Shown in pieces: positions 1 to 9,186 of a stretch of DNA of 64,000 nt. The notes under the pieces are model-generated. The model did not search any database. It was not told the DNA's origin and worked only from the letters and a program-made list of their open reading frames with translations. The number at the start of each line of letters is the position of its first letter. Position 1 is the first letter of the stretch. This DNA comes from Opitutaceae bacterium (GTDB taxonomy: Bacteria; Verrucomicrobiota; Verrucomicrobiia; Opitutales; Opitutaceae): NCBI GenBank assembly GCA_027485815.1, contig JAIXQE010000072.1, forward strand, positions 1-64,000, given 5' to 3'. The position numbers were made by a program, and so were the translations under genes.

Positions 1-648
1 AGTTCCGATGCCGGAGGCGTGCTCCGAGGCCTCGACCTCGACCTCGCGCGGGATCTCGCGGGCGCGCTCGGCCTGCGCCCGGGCTTCGTGCCCACCTCGT
101 GGCCCGGGCTGATGGCGGCCCTGCGCGCGCACCGGTTCGATCTCGCGCTCTCCGGCATCACCGTGACCGCGGAGCGCGCCCGCGAGGCGGCGTTTTCCCT
201 CGCCTACCTTGAGGATGGGAAGACGGCCATCGCGCGGCGGGCGGATGCACTGCGGTTCGTCACCTTCGCCGCCATCGACCAGCCGGGCGTGCGGGTGATC
301 GTCAATCCGGGCGGGACCAACGAGCGGTTCGTCCGCGAGCGTCTGCGCCAGGCGGAGATCGTGCTCCATCCGGACAACAGGACCATCTTCACCGCCCTGG
401 CCGAGGGGCGGGCCGACGTGATGTTCACCGATGGGATCGAGGTCCGGTTGCAGGCGCGGCGGGATCCCCGCCTCGCCGGCACGCTGGACGGGCCGCTGAC
501 GCGGGCGGGCAAGGCGGTGTTGCTGCCGCGGGACGCGGACCTGCGCTCTGCGGTCGATGCGTGGCTGGGGCCGCTGGTCACGGGGGGCGTGGTCACGGAA
601 CGGCTCGAGCGCGCCCTGGCGGAGGCTGCGGGCGAGAAGCGGCTTTGA
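1..648 (+). CDS. Solute-binding protein family 3 / cyclohexadienyl dehydratase-like protein (5'-truncated)
   Basis: The reading frame is open at the left edge of the window, so the start and any signal peptide lie outside. The visible 215 residues form most of a type 2 periplasmic-binding fold (SBP_bac_3). The block NPGGTNERF, followed by HPDNRTIF and by ADVMFTDGIEVRLQ, closely resembles PheC-type cyclohexadienyl (prephenate/arogenate) dehydratases, which are enzymes derived from amino-acid-binding proteins. The protein may therefore be a periplasmic dehydratase of phenylalanine synthesis or an ordinary binding protein of an amino-acid ABC transporter; the sequence favours the PheC-like group but does not prove catalysis. 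It ends 34 bp before recN on the same strand. No transporter permease gene is visible in the window. Confidence 0.75.
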   Translation, partial: SSDAGGVLRGLDLDLARDLAGALGLRPGFVPTSWPGLMAALRAHRFDLALSGITVTAERAREAAFSLAYLEDGKTAIARRADALRFVTFAAIDQPGVRVIVNPGGTNERFVRERLRQAEIVLHPDNRTIFTALAEGRADVMFTDGIEVRLQARRDPRLAGTLDGPLTRAGKAVLLPRDADLRSAVDAWLGPLVTGGVVTERLERALAEAAGEKRL

Positions 649-682
649 CACCCGGGGCCGCGGCCTCATCCGTTCCCGCACC

Positions 683-2344
683 ATGCTGCAGTCGCTCCGC
701 ATCCGGAATCTGGCCCTCCTCGAGGCGGTGGAACTGGAGTTCACCCCGGGGTTCACCGCCGTCACGGGCGAGACCGGCGCCGGCAAGAGCATTTTGCTGG
801 GTGCGCTCAGCCTCCTGGCGGGCGAACGGGCGGACAAGACCGTGATCCGCCAGGGCGCGCCCGCGGCGGAGGTGGAGGCGGTCCTGCACTTCGCGGCCCC
901 GGAGCGCCTCAACGCGGTGCTCGAGGAACTCCAGCTGCCCCCGTGCGAGGACGGCGCGCTGCTGCTGCGGCGCACGCTCCCCCGCGACAAGGCACCCCGC
1001 ATCACCGTGAATGGCAGCCTCGCCACCCTGGCGGCGCTGCAGCGGCTGGGCGAGGTGTGGATCGACTTTCACGGTCCCAGCGAACCGCGGCGACTGCTGC
1101 GGGATGATTGCCAGCGGGAGCTGCTGGACCTCTTTGGCCGGCACGGCGAGGACCTCGCGGCCTATCGCGAAGCCTTCACGCGGTGGCGGGAGCGGGCGGC
1201 CGAGCAGCGGCGCGTGGCCACGGAGGCCCGGCTCGCGCCGGACCAGATTGAATTCCTCCGCGCCCAGCTCGGGCGGATGGACCAGCTGGAGCTCAACGCG
1301 GAGGCAGTCGAACAGTTGGAACGCGACCACCAGCGGCTGAGCCGCGCGCAGGAGTTGACCGGATTGACGGAGGCGTTGGGACAGGGATTGGCGGGGGAGG
1401 ACGGCATCCAAGGACGGCTCGCGCCCCTGCTGCGGATGGCGCGGCAGTTGGAGGAACTGGATCCGGCGAGCGCCCCGCTCGCCGGCCGGCTGGCTTCCTC
1501 AGCCGTGGAGCTGGCGGACCTGGCGGAGGAGTTCGCCGCGCTGGGGCAGGCCTTGAACCTCGATCCCGAGCAGGCGCAGGAGATCGAGCAGCGGATGGCA
1601 ACGTGGCTGGAGGTGCGGCGGCGGTACGGCGGCGACTTGGCCGCGGTGCTGGCCGCGCGGGAGGAGATGCGGCGGCGCCTGGAGGTGCAGGGCGATGTCG
1701 AGGGCGTGCTGGCCCGGCTGGAGCGCGAGGCGGCGGAGGCCCTGCGCGAGGCCCGGCGGTGCGCGCAGGCGCTGCGGGCCCGCCGGGAAAAGGCGGCCCG
1801 GGAACTGGCCCGGACGGCGGGCCGCGCGATCGCCCGGCTGGGGTTCGCCAAGGCGGATTTCCAGGTGCGGGTGACTTCCTTGCCGGAGCTCGGCCCGGGG
1901 GGGGACTCCGGGGCCGAATTTCTTTTCTCCCCGAATGTCGGGGAGGCCCCGCTGCCCCTCAGCCGCATCGCCTCCAGCGGCGAGCTGGCCCGGGTGATGC
2001 TCGCCCTGAAGACGGTGCTGGCGGAGCTGGACGGGGTGCCGCTGCTGGTCTTCGACGAGGTGGACGCCAACGTCGGCGGCGAGATCGGCAAGGTCGTGGG
2101 CGAGAATATGGCGGGCATCGCTCGCGCGCATCAGGTGCTGTGCGTGACCCATCTGCCGCAGGTGGCGGCGCAGGCCGCGGCGCATCTCGTGGTGACCAAG
2201 GACCAGAGCGGGGAGCGCGCGGTCGTCCGCATCGAGGCGATCCACGAGAGCCGGAAGGCGCGGGTGACGGAACTCGCGCGGATGCTAGGCGACCGGCAGG
2301 CCCGGAGCGCCCAGCGGCACGCCGAGGAATTGCTCGGTGGTTGA
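683..2344 (+). CDS. recN: DNA repair protein RecN
   Basis: RecN is an SMC-like ATPase that acts at DNA double-strand breaks during recombinational repair. The 553-residue product has the expected family length. It opens with MLQSLRIRNLALLE and a Walker A GETGAGKS near residue 30. A long charged, Glu/Arg/Ala-rich coiled-coil region follows. The C-terminal half carries the ABC signature SSGELARVMLALK and the Walker B LLVFDEVDANVGG, with a His-switch region VTHLPQVAAQ. The ATG at 683 was chosen because family homology begins exactly there; the frame is open further upstream but that part does not resemble RecN. The gene is convergent with the MMPL permease gene, 23 bp away, and no clear hairpin lies between them. 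Confidence 0.96.
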   Translation: MLQSLRIRNLALLEAVELEFTPGFTAVTGETGAGKSILLGALSLLAGERADKTVIRQGAPAAEVEAVLHFAAPERLNAVLEELQLPPCEDGALLLRRTLPRDKAPRITVNGSLATLAALQRLGEVWIDFHGPSEPRRLLRDDCQRELLDLFGRHGEDLAAYREAFTRWRERAAEQRRVATEARLAPDQIEFLRAQLGRMDQLELNAEAVEQLERDHQRLSRAQELTGLTEALGQGLAGEDGIQGRLAPLLRMARQLEELDPASAPLAGRLASSAVELADLAEEFAALGQALNLDPEQAQEIEQRMATWLEVRRRYGGDLAAVLAAREEMRRRLEVQGDVEGVLARLEREAAEALREARRCAQALRARREKAARELARTAGRAIARLGFAKADFQVRVTSLPELGPGGDSGAEFLFSPNVGEAPLPLSRIASSGELARVMLALKTVLAELDGVPLLVFDEVDANVGGEIGKVVGENMAGIARAHQVLCVTHLPQVAAQAAAHLVVTKDQSGERAVVRIEAIHESRKARVTELARMLGDRQARSAQRHAEELLGG

Positions 2345-2367
2345 ATCCGCCGGACGCTGACCCGCAC

Positions 2368-4722
2368 TCAGCGGGAAGGGGACGGGGGAGCAGAGTCCCG
2401 CTTGGAGCGCCAGAGCCACCGCGCCATCGCGGGCATCACCAAGATGGCCCCGGCCATGTTGACCGTGAACATGAAGGTCAGCAGGAGGCCCATGTCCGCT
2501 TGGAACTTGAGGTCGGAAAAAACCCAGGTGCTGACCCCGATCGCGAGCGTCAACCCGGTGAACACCACGGCCGCGCCGGCGTCCTTGAATCCGCAGAAGA
2601 GGGCCTCCTCGAAGGTGGCCCCCGCCTTCAGTTCCGCGTGCAGGCGCGCGAAGATGTAGATGCCGTAGTCGACGCCGATCCCGGCCCCGAGGGCCACGAC
2701 CGGGAGCGTGGACGGCTTCAGGCCGATATCGAGGGCGACCATCACCACGTAGCCGAGGTAGCTGACGATCGCGAGCGGGGTCACGATGCAGAGGGCGGCG
2801 CGGACCGACCGGAAGGCGATGAGGCAGAGCGCGATGACCGAACCGAAAACCCAGTAGAGGATGGGCTTCTCCGCGGCGGCGACGACTTCGTTGGTGGCGG
2901 CCATCACCCCGGCGTTGCCGCTGGCGAGGCGGAACACCGCCTGCGGCGAATCGTGACGCGCGGCGAACTCCCGCACCGCCGTGGTCACCTCCGTGAGTGT
3001 CTCCGCGCGGTGGTCGCGCAGGAAGATCAGGACCGGCAACACCGAGGAATTCGCGTTCAGCAGCCCGGTCGAGGTCTCGACGGGAGCGACGGCCTGCGCG
3101 AGGGCGTCGCGGTTGCGGGGCAAGATCCGCCACTTGAGCGAACCCTCGCAAAACCCCGCATTCACGCCCTTGGCGACCCCGGCGAGCGACACGACGGACT
3201 GCACGCCCGGCAGTTCCCGCATCCGCCCCTCGAACTCATCGAGCAGCGTCATCACCCCGTGGTCGACCCCGGCATCCGGCACGGTCTCGACGATCACGCT
3301 GAGCAGGTCCACCCCGATGGAGAACTTGCTCGCGATCAGCTGGCTGTCGCGGTTGTAGCGCGAATCCGGCCGGAGCTCGGGCACGCCGGCCTGGGTGTCG
3401 CCGATGCGCACCTCCTTGGAGAAGTGGAAGGCCCAGGCGCCGATCGCGAGGCTGACGAGCGTGATGGCGGCCGCCGGAGCGGGGGTCAGGGCGCGCGCGA
3501 CCCGGCCCCAGGTCGCCTCGCCGCGCAGGCGCCGCGTGGCGACCCAGTCGGCGTAGGAGGGGGGCAGGCGCAGGTAGGACAGCAGCAGGGGCAGGAGGAA
3601 AAAGTTCGTCAGCGTGATCACGCTCACCCCAAGGCTCGCGATCAGCGCGAGTTCCTGGATGGTCGGGATCGGGATCACCATGATGGTGAAGAAACCGACG
3701 GTATCCGTCAGCAGGGCGACGATGCCCGGTCCGATCAGCTGGCTGAACGCCGCGCGCGCGGCCGTGGGGCCGTCCTGGCCTTTGAACACCTCGTTGCGGA
3801 AGGTGCAGATCTTCTGCACGCCGTGACTCACCCCGATCGCGAACACCAGGAACGGCACGAGGATCGAGAACAGGTCCACCCCCAGGCCGAGGGCGGCGAC
3901 GATCCCCAGTTGCCAGATGACCGCCACCAGGGAGCACACGATGGGGGCCGCGGCCAGTTTCCAGCGGCCGGCGTAGTTCCAGACCAGCAGCATCGTGACG
4001 ATCAGGGCGGCGGCGAACATCAGGCGGATGTTGTCCGCCGCGGCGGTCACATCCCCGACGATCTGGGCGAACCCGATGATGTGCACGGTGACGCGCCCGG
4101 CGGTGGCGGCGGCCACGCCCTCGCGGATGCGCTCCAGCCCGGCGGCCACCGCGGCGTAATCGACGCGTTCCCCATTCGCCGGGTTGGTCTCGAGGAGTTG
4201 GGCACTGACGACCGCGGCGGTGAAGTCGTGGGCCACCAGTTGCCCGTGGCGGCCTGACTTCAGGATATTCTCGCGCACGCGGGCGAAGGCGGCCGGCGTG
4301 GGCTGGAAATCCGCCGGAATCACGTTCCCGCCCGCGAAGCCGTCCTCGATCACCTCGATGAAACGGACATTCGGGGTGAAGAGGGACTGCACCTGCGGAC
4401 GGTCGACCGCGGGGAGGAAGGTCACCTCGTCCGTGACCTTGCGCAGCTGGGCGAAGAACTCGGGGTTGAAGATGTCCCCCTCGCGGGCGACGAGGGCGAC
4501 CAGAATCCGGTTGGCGCCCCCGAAGGCTGCCTGGTGCTTGACGAACGTCTGGATGTACGGGTGCCCACGGGGCAGCGACTTGTCGAAGCTGGCATCGACG
4601 CGGACGCCGAGCGCCAGCCAGAGCATCCCGGCGGTCAACGCCGAGAAGAGGAGCATCAGCGGAGTCCGATGACGGAACATCCAAACCGTGAAACGATCGA
4701 GGCGCGAGGGGCCCGGGGTCAT
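2368..4722 (-). CDS. MMPL/RND-superfamily inner-membrane transporter
   Basis: The 784-residue protein is an RND-superfamily permease of the MMPL/HpnN-like type. It has an N-terminal membrane anchor after about 20 residues, a large periplasmic loop, a cluster of membrane segments, a second periplasmic loop, and a second cluster. The second cluster contains GAGIGVDYGIYIF, where the intramembrane Asp is typical of proton-driven RND proteins. The equivalent first-half motif reads AIGVSHGVQK and lacks that Asp. Start and stop overlap the upstream propeller gene by 4 bp (ATGA), so translation is probably coupled. It is the last gene of a four-gene operon with a YCF48-like propeller, a DUF1329 protein and a DUF1302 barrel. 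I infer it energises movement of a hydrophobic substrate across the envelope; the substrate is unknown. Confidence 0.9.
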   Translation of the reverse strand: MTPGPSRLDRFTVWMFRHRTPLMLLFSALTAGMLWLALGVRVDASFDKSLPRGHPYIQTFVKHQAAFGGANRILVALVAREGDIFNPEFFAQLRKVTDEVTFLPAVDRPQVQSLFTPNVRFIEVIEDGFAGGNVIPADFQPTPAAFARVRENILKSGRHGQLVAHDFTAAVVSAQLLETNPANGERVDYAAVAAGLERIREGVAAATAGRVTVHIIGFAQIVGDVTAAADNIRLMFAAALIVTMLLVWNYAGRWKLAAAPIVCSLVAVIWQLGIVAALGLGVDLFSILVPFLVFAIGVSHGVQKICTFRNEVFKGQDGPTAARAAFSQLIGPGIVALLTDTVGFFTIMVIPIPTIQELALIASLGVSVITLTNFFLLPLLLSYLRLPPSYADWVATRRLRGEATWGRVARALTPAPAAAITLVSLAIGAWAFHFSKEVRIGDTQAGVPELRPDSRYNRDSQLIASKFSIGVDLLSVIVETVPDAGVDHGVMTLLDEFEGRMRELPGVQSVVSLAGVAKGVNAGFCEGSLKWRILPRNRDALAQAVAPVETSTGLLNANSSVLPVLIFLRDHRAETLTEVTTAVREFAARHDSPQAVFRLASGNAGVMAATNEVVAAAEKPILYWVFGSVIALCLIAFRSVRAALCIVTPLAIVSYLGYVVMVALDIGLKPSTLPVVALGAGIGVDYGIYIFARLHAELKAGATFEEALFCGFKDAGAAVVFTGLTLAIGVSTWVFSDLKFQADMGLLLTFMFTVNMAGAILVMPAMARWLWRSKRDSAPPSPSR

Positions 4723-5654
4723 GGCAGGGTCACGGGGGTCGCGCCCGCCTCGCCGAGGGCGAGGACGCTGCCGTCGGGCAACTCGAGGAGCTCTGCCACC
4801 GCGGTCGTCGGGGCGCGGGGCAGCAGGCTGAAGGTGCGCCCGTAGTCACGGCTGACGGCCAGCGCCCGGGGCGGTCCGCCGATCAGGATGAGATTCGAGC
4901 GCAGCCGGAGGGCGGTCGCGAGCAGGCCGACGACGGGAGGGGGCATTTCCTGCCACGTGTCCCCCTCGTCGGCGGAACGGTACAAGTGCCCCCGCAGGCC
5001 GTGGGCGATCAGGGTTCGCCCGTCGAGCGGAAGAACCCCGTGAAAGGATCCCTGATAGGGAGCCTGGAGCGGGGTCCAGTTTAACCCGGCGTCCCGGGAG
5101 CGGAGGAGCGTGCCCGCCTCGCCGGCCAAAAACAGTGTACCGCCGGCGCTGCGGCTGATCCGATTCAGGTGGGCGTCCCCGTCCCGCACCTGCCGGCGTT
5201 CCCACGTGGCGCCGCCGTCCCGCGTGGAAAGGTAAAGCCCGTAGGCTCCGACCGCGATGGCGTGGCGGGCATCGAGCGCGAGTACGTCAAGGAACGAATC
5301 CTGCAGGTTCTCCCCCTGGTGCTGCCGCGTCCACGTGGCGCCGCCATCCCGTGTCCCCAGCACCACGGCATCGTGACCGACGGCCCAGCCAATACCTGAG
5401 GCGCCTTCGGTCGCAGGGGGGGCGAGGGCAACCCCGGTGAGGGTTGCCCGGGTGGGGGAGTCGGCTCGCCGCCACCCGGCGGTGGGGGCGCGCGAAACCC
5501 AGATGCTGCCCCGCTCCCCGACCACGACGGCCAGGGACCCGCTGACCGCTCCGTCGAGGAGCAGGCCCCGGGGAAGAGACGGCTCCCCGGCGGCCAGGGC
5601 CGCGGGGAGCAGACAGGCGGCGACCCGGGCCGCGAGAGAACCGTGCGAAGCCAT
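4719..5654 (-). CDS. YCF48-like/BNR-repeat beta-propeller protein, exported
   Basis: The 311-residue product begins with a signal-peptide-like segment (about residues 1-22, ending near ALAAG). It then shows repeated Asp-box motifs of the form S/T-x-D-x-G-x-T-W: GTRDGGATW, STRDGGATW, RSRDAGLNW, RSADEGDTW and SRDYGRTF. This is the pattern of YCF48/BNR-type beta-propellers, which usually act as assembly or scaffold factors. The ATG at 5654 was chosen because it lies 7 bp after the DUF1329 stop and gives a signal peptide; the frame stays open upstream but there runs antisense through DUF1329. Its stop overlaps the MMPL permease start. I infer a periplasmic scaffold that links the permease to the DUF1329 and DUF1302 proteins. 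Confidence 0.85.
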   Translation of the reverse strand: MASHGSLAARVAACLLPAALAAGEPSLPRGLLLDGAVSGSLAVVVGERGSIWVSRAPTAGWRRADSPTRATLTGVALAPPATEGASGIGWAVGHDAVVLGTRDGGATWTRQHQGENLQDSFLDVLALDARHAIAVGAYGLYLSTRDGGATWERRQVRDGDAHLNRISRSAGGTLFLAGEAGTLLRSRDAGLNWTPLQAPYQGSFHGVLPLDGRTLIAHGLRGHLYRSADEGDTWQEMPPPVVGLLATALRLRSNLILIGGPPRALAVSRDYGRTFSLLPRAPTTAVAELLELPDGSVLALGEAGATPVTLP

Positions 5655-5661
5655 CCCGGCG

Positions 5662-7014
5662 TCAGCGGACGCCGTCGCGCCGCAGGGCCTCGGGGTTGAA
5701 ATCGGCCGGCGTGCGTTTGATGCCGAAATCGTACATCCGGTTCTCGTTATCGAGGCCGATCGCCAGATAACGACCGTTCTGCAGGTCGTGGTGCACCTCG
5801 AGGGTGCTCCAGAAGGCCTGGACGTCGTAGTAGTTGATGCAGTGGGCCTCGGAGACGCGCCAGAGCTGGCCGCGGCCGTCGTACTGGTCGGCCGCGAGGA
5901 TCTGCCATGAATCCTCATCGATGTACAAGGTGCGGCGGCTGTACAGGTGGGAGGTGCCGGGCTTCAGCTTGGCGTCGACGACCCAGACCCGGTGCAGCTC
6001 GTGGCGGGTCAGGTCGGCGTTGACGTGGAGCGGTTTCAGGATCTCTCCCGCCTTCACGCCCTTGGCGTGCAGCTTGTAGGAGTTGTAGGGGACGATCATC
6101 TCCTTCTTGCCGACGAGGGTCCACTCGTAGCGGTCGGGCGCGCCGTTGAACATGTCGAACTGGTCGGCGGTCCGCTGGCCGTCGGCGGCGGTGCCGGGGT
6201 TGTCGTAGGCCACGTTGGGCGCGCGGGTGACGCGGCGGCGGCCGGCGTTGTAGACCCAGGCGCGGCGGGGCTCCTTGACCTGATCCATCGTTTCCTGCGC
6301 CAGCAGGATGGTGCCGGCGAGGCGGGCCGGGGCGGTGACGGCCTGCTTGAAATAGATCAGGGTGTTGGAGGACTCGAGTTCCTTGGTGGTGATGTCGGGG
6401 CGCGTGTAATTAAAGAGGAACTCATCCTCGAACTTCACGAGCTGGAAGCCGCCGCCGCGCTCGACCGCGGCCTGGTCGATGTAACGGGTCGCGGCGACGC
6501 CGCGGAAGCGGGTGAGGGAGTTCCACAGCACCTCGAGCCCGTTCTGCGGGAGGGGGAAGGGGACGCCGACCGTCGCCCCGGCGATGCCGTTGCCGCCGGC
6601 GACGAGGGTGGCGGCGGTGGCGTTCTGCCGGGTGGCGTCATAGACCCGCTGCGGGTTGGACGCGCTGCGGCGGGTGGGGTAGACGGTCAGCTTGTACGTC
6701 GGGTAGGCCTGCAGCAGGGCCAGCTGGCCGGGGGTGAGCTGGGCCTGGTACTGGGCCGCGTTGGCCGCGGTCACGGTGAAGCGCGGCTGATCCCCCGCGA
6801 ACGGGTCCGGGTGGTGCATCCCGGGCTGGTAGCCGGCGGGGGGCGTGGTGATGCCGCCGGTCCAAGCCGGGATCGTGCCGTCGGCGTTGGCCTTGGCTTC
6901 GGCGCCAAGGGGGGTGAGTTCCCGGCCGAGGCGCGCGGCGTCGGCGGCGGAGACGGCCGCGCCGGCGGCACCAGCGGTGGCCGCCAGGAGGAGGACGGAG
7001 GAGAGGACGTTCAT
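5662..7014 (-). CDS. DUF1329 family protein (LolA/LppX-like fold), exported
   Basis: The 450-residue protein has a short signal peptide (MNVLSSVLLLAATAGAAGA) followed by features of DUF1329: the early segment ELTPLGAEAKANADGTIPAW, the central block KEPRRAWVYNAGRRRVTRAP, and a C-terminal region on converting a precursor (SRRTLYIDEDSWQILAADQY). DUF1329 proteins are predicted periplasmic or outer-membrane carriers with a fold like the lipoprotein carrier LolA. The gene sits 18 bp downstream of the DUF1302 barrel gene and 7 bp upstream of the propeller gene. I infer that it shuttles a hydrophobic ligand between the inner-membrane RND permease and the outer-membrane barrel. No catalytic motif is visible. 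Confidence 0.9.
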   Translation of the reverse strand: MNVLSSVLLLAATAGAAGAAVSAADAARLGRELTPLGAEAKANADGTIPAWTGGITTPPAGYQPGMHHPDPFAGDQPRFTVTAANAAQYQAQLTPGQLALLQAYPTYKLTVYPTRRSASNPQRVYDATRQNATAATLVAGGNGIAGATVGVPFPLPQNGLEVLWNSLTRFRGVAATRYIDQAAVERGGGFQLVKFEDEFLFNYTRPDITTKELESSNTLIYFKQAVTAPARLAGTILLAQETMDQVKEPRRAWVYNAGRRRVTRAPNVAYDNPGTAADGQRTADQFDMFNGAPDRYEWTLVGKKEMIVPYNSYKLHAKGVKAGEILKPLHVNADLTRHELHRVWVVDAKLKPGTSHLYSRRTLYIDEDSWQILAADQYDGRGQLWRVSEAHCINYYDVQAFWSTLEVHHDLQNGRYLAIGLDNENRMYDFGIKRTPADFNPEALRRDGVR

Positions 7015-7032
7015 GGGACGGGGGCCTTGGGG

Positions 7033-8982
7033 TTAGAAGGAGTACTTGAGGGTGGTCGCGACGTAGTCGCGGTCCGAGAAGAGGTTGAACTTGCCGGCGC
7101 CGGTGAAGTTCACGTAGCGCGCCTCGAAGGACCAGGCGTTGCGGTAAGTGAACTCGACCGCGACGTTCACGCTCTTGCGCCCGGCGATGAGATTCCCGAG
7201 CGGGAGCGGGGTGACGCCCCGGACGTCGTGCGTGAAGGCCACCGTGGGCTGGAGGTTCACGTTCGGCAGCACGTTGTTGTAGTCGAGCCGCGCGAGGACC
7301 TGGTAGCCCCAGGAGAAGCGGTCGGCGAAGCCGTCCGCCGCGGTGGCGGGCACCTGCGGGAAGCCGGCCGTGTTCATGAAGGACTGGGAGCCGCCGGTGA
7401 AGGTCGCGGGACCATCGTAGCGGAGGACGTCCTTGGACGGCAGGTTGGCCCAGACGCCGCCGGCCTCGCCGAGGACGGTGAGCTGCTGGGCGCCGAGGGT
7501 GGGCCCGAAGACCTTGGTCAGCGTCGACTGGGCGGTCCAGACCCGGTGGCGGCGGTAGCCGCTGATCTCGCGGCCGTACTGGCCGAGGTAGTTGCCGAGC
7601 TGGTTGGCGGCGGCGAACTGCGGCGCGAGGGAGGAGAGGGTAGCGAAGAGCACCTCGACGTCGTCAACCTGCAGCGGGACGTCGTTCTTCAGCGAGACCT
7701 CGCCCTGCCAGGAGACGCCGGAACCGCCGAGCGACGTATTGAAGCTCAGGCCGAAGAGGCTCAGGTCCTCGGCGTACTCCGTGAAGTACCGGCCGGAGGC
7801 CGCCGCGGTCAGGAGGGCGATCTGGCGGGCGCCGGCGATGGCGGCCTGAACCTGGGCGCTCTGCAGGGTGGCGATTTCGACGGGCGTCAGGGTGGTCGGC
7901 GCGAGGGAGGACTTCACGATCATCTGGAAGATCGCGGCGGCCTGGGCGGAGGCCTGCGCGGCCGGCAAGCCCCCGCGAAGGAAGGCGGCGGTCAGCGGAC
8001 CGGTCAGGTTGGTGTCGATCGGCGTGGTCGGGGTCCGCGCGCTGATGACGGGCGAGCGGCTGTTGTAGCGGGCGTAGTACAGGCCAAACTCGGTGTTGTT
8101 GATCCCCGGGGCGAGGATTCGGGTGGAGACGCCGAACTGGTTGAAGTTGCCGGCGTCCCGGTCCTCGGCGCGCGAGATGCCGCCGATGGTGCTGCCTTGG
8201 TCGGCGATGCTGCCGAAGCCGAGCCAGACCGTGCGGCCGCCGCGGGTCGCGAAGTCGTTGGTCGAGAAGTAGGTGCCGGCGGGCTCGAGCTCGTTCCGGC
8301 GGAATTCCAGCAGCCAGAAGGGCTCCACCGTGATCTCCGGCGTGAGGCCGATGGAGGCCTTCACCATGTTCACCGGGAGCAGCGCTTCCTTCAGCTCGGA
8401 ACCGGGCACCCGCAGCTTGGAGAGGTCGGCCGCGTTGACCACGTTGATCCCGTTGGGGATGAAGGTGCTCTCGCCGAGGCTGAGGACCTGCCGTCCGATC
8501 CGCAGGTCGAAGGGCAGGCCGCCGGCGACGTCCGCCTTCACGCGACCGTAGAGGTCGAGCAGCTGCGCACCCTTCACGGTGCGATCCTTCGCCTGGTCCG
8601 ACAGCGGCGTGCGCGCCGTCTCGTCGGCCTTCAGGTCGTTGTACCAGTAGCCGCGGGCCAGCGCGCCGAAGTTCCCGTAGCGGACCTCGAGGTCGTGGTT
8701 GCCCTTGAGCAACTGGGAGACCCAGCCCTTGGCGTAGTTGAGGTTGCCGTCATCGCTGTTGACGGAGTTCTGGGTGCCGGTGACCCCCTGGAAGGTGCTC
8801 GTGATGCCGTATTGGCTGCGGTCCGGGTTCTGCAGCCGGTAGAGACCGCCGAAGGAGAGCGTCGAGTCGAAGCTCACCTTGAGTTCGCCTTCGGAGAGCT
8901 GAAGGGCGGAGGCGGACGGCAGCGCGGCGGCGAGGCCGAGGACGAGACCGGAGAGGATCCGGCGGGACGGGGGCAGGTTCAT
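7033..8982 (-). CDS. DUF1302 family outer-membrane beta-barrel protein
   Basis: The 649-residue product starts with a clear signal peptide (MNLPPSRRILSGLVLGLAA, cleavage near ASA). It contains many short amphipathic, aromatic-rich strands such as FDSTLSFGGLYRLQNPDRSQ and EFGLYYARYNSRSP. It ends in Phe (TLKYSF), the usual C-terminal signature of outer-membrane barrels inserted by BamA. The family is DUF1302. The ATG at 8982 was chosen for the signal peptide; the frame remains open far upstream, but that portion is low-complexity and antisense to the dimethylformamidase-like gene. It is the first gene of the four-gene envelope operon and is divergent from that gene across 204 bp, so the operon promoter should lie there. 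Confidence 0.9.
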   Translation of the reverse strand: MNLPPSRRILSGLVLGLAAALPSASALQLSEGELKVSFDSTLSFGGLYRLQNPDRSQYGITSTFQGVTGTQNSVNSDDGNLNYAKGWVSQLLKGNHDLEVRYGNFGALARGYWYNDLKADETARTPLSDQAKDRTVKGAQLLDLYGRVKADVAGGLPFDLRIGRQVLSLGESTFIPNGINVVNAADLSKLRVPGSELKEALLPVNMVKASIGLTPEITVEPFWLLEFRRNELEPAGTYFSTNDFATRGGRTVWLGFGSIADQGSTIGGISRAEDRDAGNFNQFGVSTRILAPGINNTEFGLYYARYNSRSPVISARTPTTPIDTNLTGPLTAAFLRGGLPAAQASAQAAAIFQMIVKSSLAPTTLTPVEIATLQSAQVQAAIAGARQIALLTAAASGRYFTEYAEDLSLFGLSFNTSLGGSGVSWQGEVSLKNDVPLQVDDVEVLFATLSSLAPQFAAANQLGNYLGQYGREISGYRRHRVWTAQSTLTKVFGPTLGAQQLTVLGEAGGVWANLPSKDVLRYDGPATFTGGSQSFMNTAGFPQVPATAADGFADRFSWGYQVLARLDYNNVLPNVNLQPTVAFTHDVRGVTPLPLGNLIAGRKSVNVAVEFTYRNAWSFEARYVNFTGAGKFNLFSDRDYVATTLKYSF

Positions 8983-9186
8983 AGTTGGATCAGGGTCGCA
9001 GCCGGTCCGGCGCGAGGGTTTGCCGGCGACCGCGGAGGGTGAAGGGCCGAGACAAAGCCCCGAACGCACCTTCCCGCAAGGGCGAAAGCGATCCCTCCGG
9101 AAGGGCTGGGTGATTCCCCCCGCAGGGGGACGCGAGCCCGGAAACCGCTTTACGCCCCCCGCCCAAACCTGCCTCGCTGGGTTGCG

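Noticed and set aside
5947-9042. 1031-codon open frame on the plus strand opposite DUF1329 and DUF1302.
   Set aside because: It is Gly/Val/Arg-rich with no motif and covers two genes with clear families on the other strand.
9093-9129. GC-rich inverted repeats (such as CCCCC-GCA-GGGGG) in the DUF1302/dimethylformamidase-like gap.
   Set aside because: The arms are homopolymeric and short, with no T run or regulator pattern; such matches arise by chance in this composition.
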